Source: Cryptomeria japonica
Lineage: Eukaryota; Streptophyta; Pinopsida; Cupressales; Cupressaceae
NCBI RefSeq assembly: GCF_030272615.1
Contig: NC_081414.1
Coordinates: 782,354,119 to 782,418,118 of the forward strand
Reading direction: 5' to 3'
DNA length: 64,000 nt
This document shows positions 59,235-64,000 of this stretch, piece by piece. The notes beneath the pieces are model-generated. The model was not told where the DNA came from and ran no database searches. It saw only the letters and a list, made by a program, of their open reading frames with translations. Position 1 is the stretch's first letter. The number at the start of each line of letters is the position of its first letter. A program made the position numbers and the translations under genes.

Positions 59235-60489
59235 GGGGAGAGTTTCAAACCTTCCATCCTTTAGTGCCTCAGATAGGTTTTCACCATCAAATGTGTCCTT
59301 TCTTTTTATTTTTCACAGTGCGATTTTCACTAAAAGACCCATCATTTGTTTTTATTTAAATATTTTTGCGATTGGAAATTTTGGCACCCTCTCCAAAGTA
59401 TGACACACTATTGAGTTCAATGGTGCATCTTTATTTTATGGTCCCCAAGTGGTAGATAACCCCTTATGATAAGGTAAGCAATGAAGGTCTTATCATTTTG
59501 GAATGTGTCAAGTTGAGGAGGTCCATCTTGGTCCTAGTCAATGAGTTGAGGGTGTACAAAGGGAAGGCCATGAATATGTTCAAAGTCAACAGATGTAAGG
59601 GAAAAGACATAAGAATATTTGGGTATGCCAGTGCGGTCATTAGGGTCATCACGGGTACTCTCCTCATCAATCTCAATTGTAAATGAATCTAAATCAACAT
59701 CACTAGAAGAACACTCAACAATGAGAGTTCTCACTTTTTGTGGTTTTCACCTAGAGCATTGAGATGTAGAGGGTTCAATATTGAAAGTGTTTATCAAAAT
59801 TCTTCCCTAGTATCTTTCATTTCTTGGGATTTTGAACTTGATGACGTTGCTTGACCAACTTTGAATATAGCTCTCTAAACTTTTCTTCTTTGGTGGGTTC
59901 ACCAAATTCTTTGAATGTTTATGGAAGATTATAATCATTGGATTATTTGTTAGAACCCCATTACCATTCTTTTGAATCTATAGAATAAGATCTTTCTTGT
60001 TGTTGCTCATTAGTAGAAATGGGATAAGTAATTTGCAATGTTTCTTGGGAATCGAGACCACGTAGTCTCAATGGTGCAATACTGAGTCATTTTGTCTACT
60101 ATTTCTTTGGCACTAATTCTGGTTGTAATTATTCCATAATACCTTTATTTTATAGACTGAGCAATCCTTTTTCATCATATCCCATTCTTTATAGAAATCT
60201 GAAGCCTTTTCCTTAGTTCTCAACTAGTGGGTGTATTTTCCAATTGGTATACAAGGTTGTATTCATTCTTGGTAGATGATGAAGTTGGTGCCTTGGATGG
60301 AACACCTTGTAAAGTAGTTACATTTCATTTGGGGGCTTTTCATTTTATGGTTATGGTAGACACATGATGGTCCAATTCTGATATATGGTTGATACTGTAA
60401 TCATAGGACACAATAGTATAATTAGCAATGTTATCTGTCTTGGGGTCCTTTCCCTTATCATGTTTTAAAAATGGTTTCTTGAACACCAC
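59235..60489 (-). pseudogene. Gypsy linker and protease region, poorly preserved
   Basis: Only scattered pieces are readable, for example 'MRTLIVECSSSDVDLDSFTIE' at 59734. No D-S/T-G motif could be identified with confidence. Assigned by position between gag and reverse transcriptase. Confidence 0.5.
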
Positions 60490-62024
60490 CTACTCTTCAT
60501 TGGAAGTATGACCATCAACTTCTATTGTGGCATTGTCAATAAGATCTTGGATAAGATTCTTTATTTTTTGACAATTCCTAGTCTTATGACCCTTGCCCTT
60601 GTGATAGTTAAAAAATTCATCATCCTTCCACCATGTAGGCTTTACCCTTGGTTCAAATGTTTGATTATTGGGTAATGTAAGGATTTTATTGGCAACCAAT
60701 TTCTTCAATGTGGTTTCAATTGGTTCTCCCAAAGGTGTGTACTTTCTTGGACATCTTGTTGCTCTTTGTGTATTTAATTGATTGTCAAATGAACTAGCAC
60801 TGGGTAATGCTAGCGTTGGTTTAACCACATTAGCATCCACAACCCCATCATTGACAGTATTCTTATTTTTGTTCCAAAATCAGGGTTTGTCTTTCCCATT
60901 GGGATCATATTTGGTTTCTTTGAATAATTTGATGGTGCCTTTCTCAACTACTATACCCTTTTCAATAAATTTCTTGCAGGTAGACAAACATTCTTTTTGA
61001 ATTTCATATCTAATGTCCTTGTTCATATTTTGGGTAAACAACTCAACCATTTGTTTTTGTGGAAGAGCAACAACTAGCCAAACATCTCAATCACAGTAAA
61101 AATTACACAAAGGACTCCTCATTTTTTTTCTCTATATTACATAAAGTGGTCACTGATACGTTAGTTTCAATGTTGAATGAGAAAAAATTTATAAAGTCCT
61201 ATGCTAATTCAGCTCATGAATTGATCATGGGTGGAAGTTGTGAAAACCATTTCATGGCTTGTCTACCTAAACTTTGTGAAAATAATCTCACCAAGTAGGA
61301 TTCTTCTCTTGCAACCTCTATGCAAGGTATGAAAAACTCTCTAATGCGTGTCTTGGGATCTCCCTTTTCTTTGCACTTGTTGAACTTTGGTGGTACAAAA
61401 TGAGGACAAAAAGGAGGCATTGGTATGCTTCTATCATGTGGATAAGGACATATGGACCATTGATCATGTAATGTATTATTAGTGTTTTCATACTTGCCAT
61501 TTGTTGTTGCAAATTCTTAGTTTGTTGTTCTAAATCATTGCTAGGTGGTTCTTTCTCTCTTTGAGGTATTCCTGTGCTTGAACCACTGGGAGGAGGAATA
61601 TAATGCATGTAAGGGTGATATTAGTCATATATATGCTTTGGAGGTGGAGGAATGTAATTATTGCTATTGTATAGTCCACTTGGTCTGGTATTATTATGAG
61701 GATCACTAGGCCTAAGACAATTGTATGTATCATGACCATGGGGATAAGGGGTATTGTAAGTATGATCTTGGATATTTCCCCTAAATCTAACATGAAGTCT
61801 TTGAGTATCATGATCTTGGGTAGTCTCTTGTTATTGAGCCTATGCATTGGTATTCCTTTGCCCTTGGAGAGGATGAGCATGAATTTTTTAATGAATGTTT
61901 CTAGCATCATTGGTATAAGCATGAGTATTAGTAACTTGAAGCAAGGTGACTCAAGCATAGTACATTCTCTCCTATTGCCACCATCATTTCCTCTAGCATT
62001 GACTTGATTCAGATTCTCTTCCAA
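60490..62024 (-). pseudogene. Gypsy gag
   Basis: Starts near 62024 (MEENLNQVNARGNDGG). The core at 61420-61214 reads 'PPKFNKCKEKGDPKTRIREF', 'EESYLVRLFSQSLGRQAMKWF'. The C-terminal part at 60840-60490 reads 'GEPIETTLKKLVANKILTLP' and 'DDEFFNYHKGKGHKTRNCQKI', a C-terminal Cys-His motif whose first Cys is Phe, followed by 'IQDLIDNATIEVDG'. Broken by several frame changes. Confidence 0.76.
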
Positions 62025-62030
62025 AATTTA

Positions 62031-64000
62031 TGGCACATCAAACTCATGGGGCAATCTTGCACAACTTTTTATTAACAATTGAAAAAATTATTGGCAATCC
62101 TTTCTCTTGATTTCTTAAACTAATCTATTAAATCATGCATCAGATATAGTATCTTGAATGTTTCTTGTAGCAATGAACTCATTATCAATGTTTTAGGTGG
62201 ATTACTATGATTCTCAAAAGATTGTAGATTGTAGAATTCCTCTCCATAAAATACATATGTACTCATGTTGAGAGACCTTAGAGCTTCTTCGGCTTCTCTT
62301 CTAGACCTTCATGAATAGTTTTCAACTATGAAAACACCTTGGCTAAAATTGAGGATGGATGAAATGTGAAGATTATGAAAGATAAAAAGGATTGAGAAAT
62401 GGAAAATGAATCTAGAGTTGTCTTGCAATGGTCCAAGATAAATGAGATGACCTAAAGAAAGGTTTGGCTTCCTAAGAGATGATAAACTCATAATGATGTA
62501 AGTTGACCATAACTAGAGATGACCAAATGGAACCCAAGATGATAGTTCTACAGCGAGAACCACCTAGTAATGTATGCAAAGTTTTGCAAGATAGGACGAG
62601 GACTACTAAACAACCTTTTGACTCTAGTTGAGAAAGTGTGAGTGGGACATTCAAAATGACTAAAAGTGCAATGAAAAGTTGTGACAATATGATGGTTGAC
62701 TTAGAAGCTCTTATGATCTTAGAAACATAGATGCATAATAACTCCAAAAGCATATCAAAATCTCCCTTATACATAGTTTGAGAGTCCAAATATGCAATTG
62801 CAAAGTTCTAATGTGATTGTCACTTCTGCTCAAATACATGTTATAAAGTTGCAAATATGTATCAAGATATGTCGTAGACATAACAAGATGGAACACTAAT
62901 GCAATTTTACTATTGAACAATGTTATCTCAATTTTACACAAATACACACTAAAAAAGTGTCATAGACATGACAAGATGAGCTAGATACATGCTAAAAAGT
63001 GACACAAACATGGCCAAAATGATCAAACATGCGCTAGAAGAAAACACAAACGTGTTTTTGGAAAACTACTAAATTTTGTCCAAATTTTGCAATTGTTGAA
63101 AAGTGACAAGATATCAATGTTAATTATTTTGTGGCAAGAAAACACAACAAACAAGAAGACATAATGTTTGAAGGTGTGTTGTCAAAATTTGAGTAGAGTG
63201 TTTATGTTTAATAGGCTGAAATAGGCCAATTTCCACAAGTCTAAACACAATTGAAAACACTTCAAACACTTCTTAGCGTAAGGTCATTGAGGTCTCATGG
63301 TGGTAATCTCAACCCACAACCAAGAATCTTCATCGACTCAAATGTAGGGTCACCTTGAGGGCTGTATCGAATATTTTTCCTTTGTGTGGAAGGATAAATA
63401 GGGGACTCCATGACTAGAAGGATGAACCAATCACCTTCTCCCTGAAAAACTACAAGTAGCTTATGATAAGTTGAAAATTTATGTTTCATTGCATAGGAGC
63501 CTTATGGTAAGCATTTTGGGACAAAAACCAACTATCCGCTTGTAGTGACTCTATTATGATGTTCACACAAAAAATGGTGGGCCACTAATCTAAGGTGTCT
63601 AGTAATGTTTTGAGGTATATTGGTGGCTATACATGTGGCAGTTCACTCATTTAAGAGGCCTCCTAGCCCTTTAAGGTTTTATACATCACAATGATACTTG
63701 AGGACACATCTGTTGATATAACACATTGGCACCAAATGATAAGTGACTTTCATCAAAACCATAATTATTTATATAGCGGATAGAAAAAAAGTACCACTTG
63801 GGTCGTTCTCTCTCACCTAGCCTCTGTTAGGAAAGCAAAGTAAGGAAAATGCCTTCCAAATTTATTTTTTTCAGAGGACAGAAGCAGTAATGTGTTTCAA
63901 TTCAAATTACACCAATTAAGATACTCAACATAGAATAAAATAGAGCAACATGAAAAACATAATCACAAAAATATACACTAGATTTCACGTACGCAAGCCC
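62031..64000. other. Non-coding end of window, possible Gypsy leader
   Basis: No coding domain is readable. On the minus strand TGGTGCCAATGTG at about 63725-63737 resembles the start of a Gypsy primer-binding site. If real, a 5' LTR would begin near 63740 and run off the window, leaving a long leader to gag at 62024. This is speculative; no second LTR copy was found to confirm it. Confidence 0.3.

Larger units (their letters stand above)
56300..62030 (-). mobile_element. Gypsy-type LTR retrotransposon internal region (gag-pol), decayed
   Basis: Minus-strand order is gag (about 62024-60490), linker and protease (about 60400-59240), reverse transcriptase (59234-58000), RNase H (57833-57330) and integrase (about 57300-56300), the Ty3/Gypsy order. 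LTRs were not located: the 5' LTR would lie toward or beyond the right edge. Stops, frameshifts and loss of the catalytic box make it inactive. Confidence 0.82.

Overview
The window looks like a low-gene-density plant nuclear chromosome, most likely from a gymnosperm (conifer). The reasons are large decayed LTR retrotransposons of both the Copia and Gypsy types, a plant-type LINE with an RNase H domain, long AT-rich gene-free stretches, degenerate telomere-like arrays, and intronless G-type lectin S-receptor-like kinase (RLK) genes. Species cannot be fixed from the sequence alone. Only two intact host genes are visible: paralogous plasma-membrane G-lectin RLKs at 4917-7334 and 34712-37108, both on the plus strand. 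A third, decayed 5' remnant of the same family (promoter plus the first codons) lies between them at about 14576-15115, so this is a remnant of a tandem RLK cluster opened up by transposons.

Layout. 1-3222: a Copia-type LTR fragment, then a Gypsy-type LTR split by an inverted solo LTR of a related family (1636-2814, TSD ATGAT). 3400-4060: the C-terminal part of a LINE reverse transcriptase. 4790-7334: RLK1 with its promoter. 7335-12864: AT-rich DNA without recognisable genes. 12865-13986: Copia-type solo LTR. 14440-15115: telomere-like tract and RLK remnant. 15750-18115: an unidentified protein remnant, then a Gypsy protease fragment joined to its 3' LTR. 18116-25370: gene-free DNA with one short 3' LTR, a 230-250 bp tandem repeat and SINE-like or purine-rich pieces. 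25380-27200: degenerate telomere-like array followed by a palindromic AT/GTAC microsatellite. 27280-33340: a near-complete but dead LINE on the minus strand. 33500-38270: inverted telomere-like tract, then RLK2 enclosed by a pair of inverted repeats.

From 38310 to the end the window is almost all LTR retrotransposons. There are two complete Copia elements on the minus strand with matching 5 bp target duplications: 38310-45348 (TAACT) and 45981-50938 (TGACC). They are followed by a Gypsy 5' LTR plus gag on the plus strand (51041-54600), a minus-strand Copia gag-protease fragment (54690-55770), and a long decayed minus-strand Gypsy gag-pol (56300-62030). All transposon coding regions carry stops, frameshifts or lost catalytic residues, so none looks autonomous now. 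The second Copia is notable: its roughly 1,308-codon frame shows no indel, only about a dozen nonsense codons, most of them TAG where Gln is expected.

Functionally the two RLKs would act as cell-surface receptors: a lectin-like extracellular part, one membrane span and a cytoplasmic kinase with an HCD (non-RD) catalytic loop. Both promoters keep a TTGAC (W-box core) exactly 51 bp upstream of a TATTTAAAT box; both motifs are mutated in the remnant. No RNA gene, CRISPR array or new enzymatic system could be supported.
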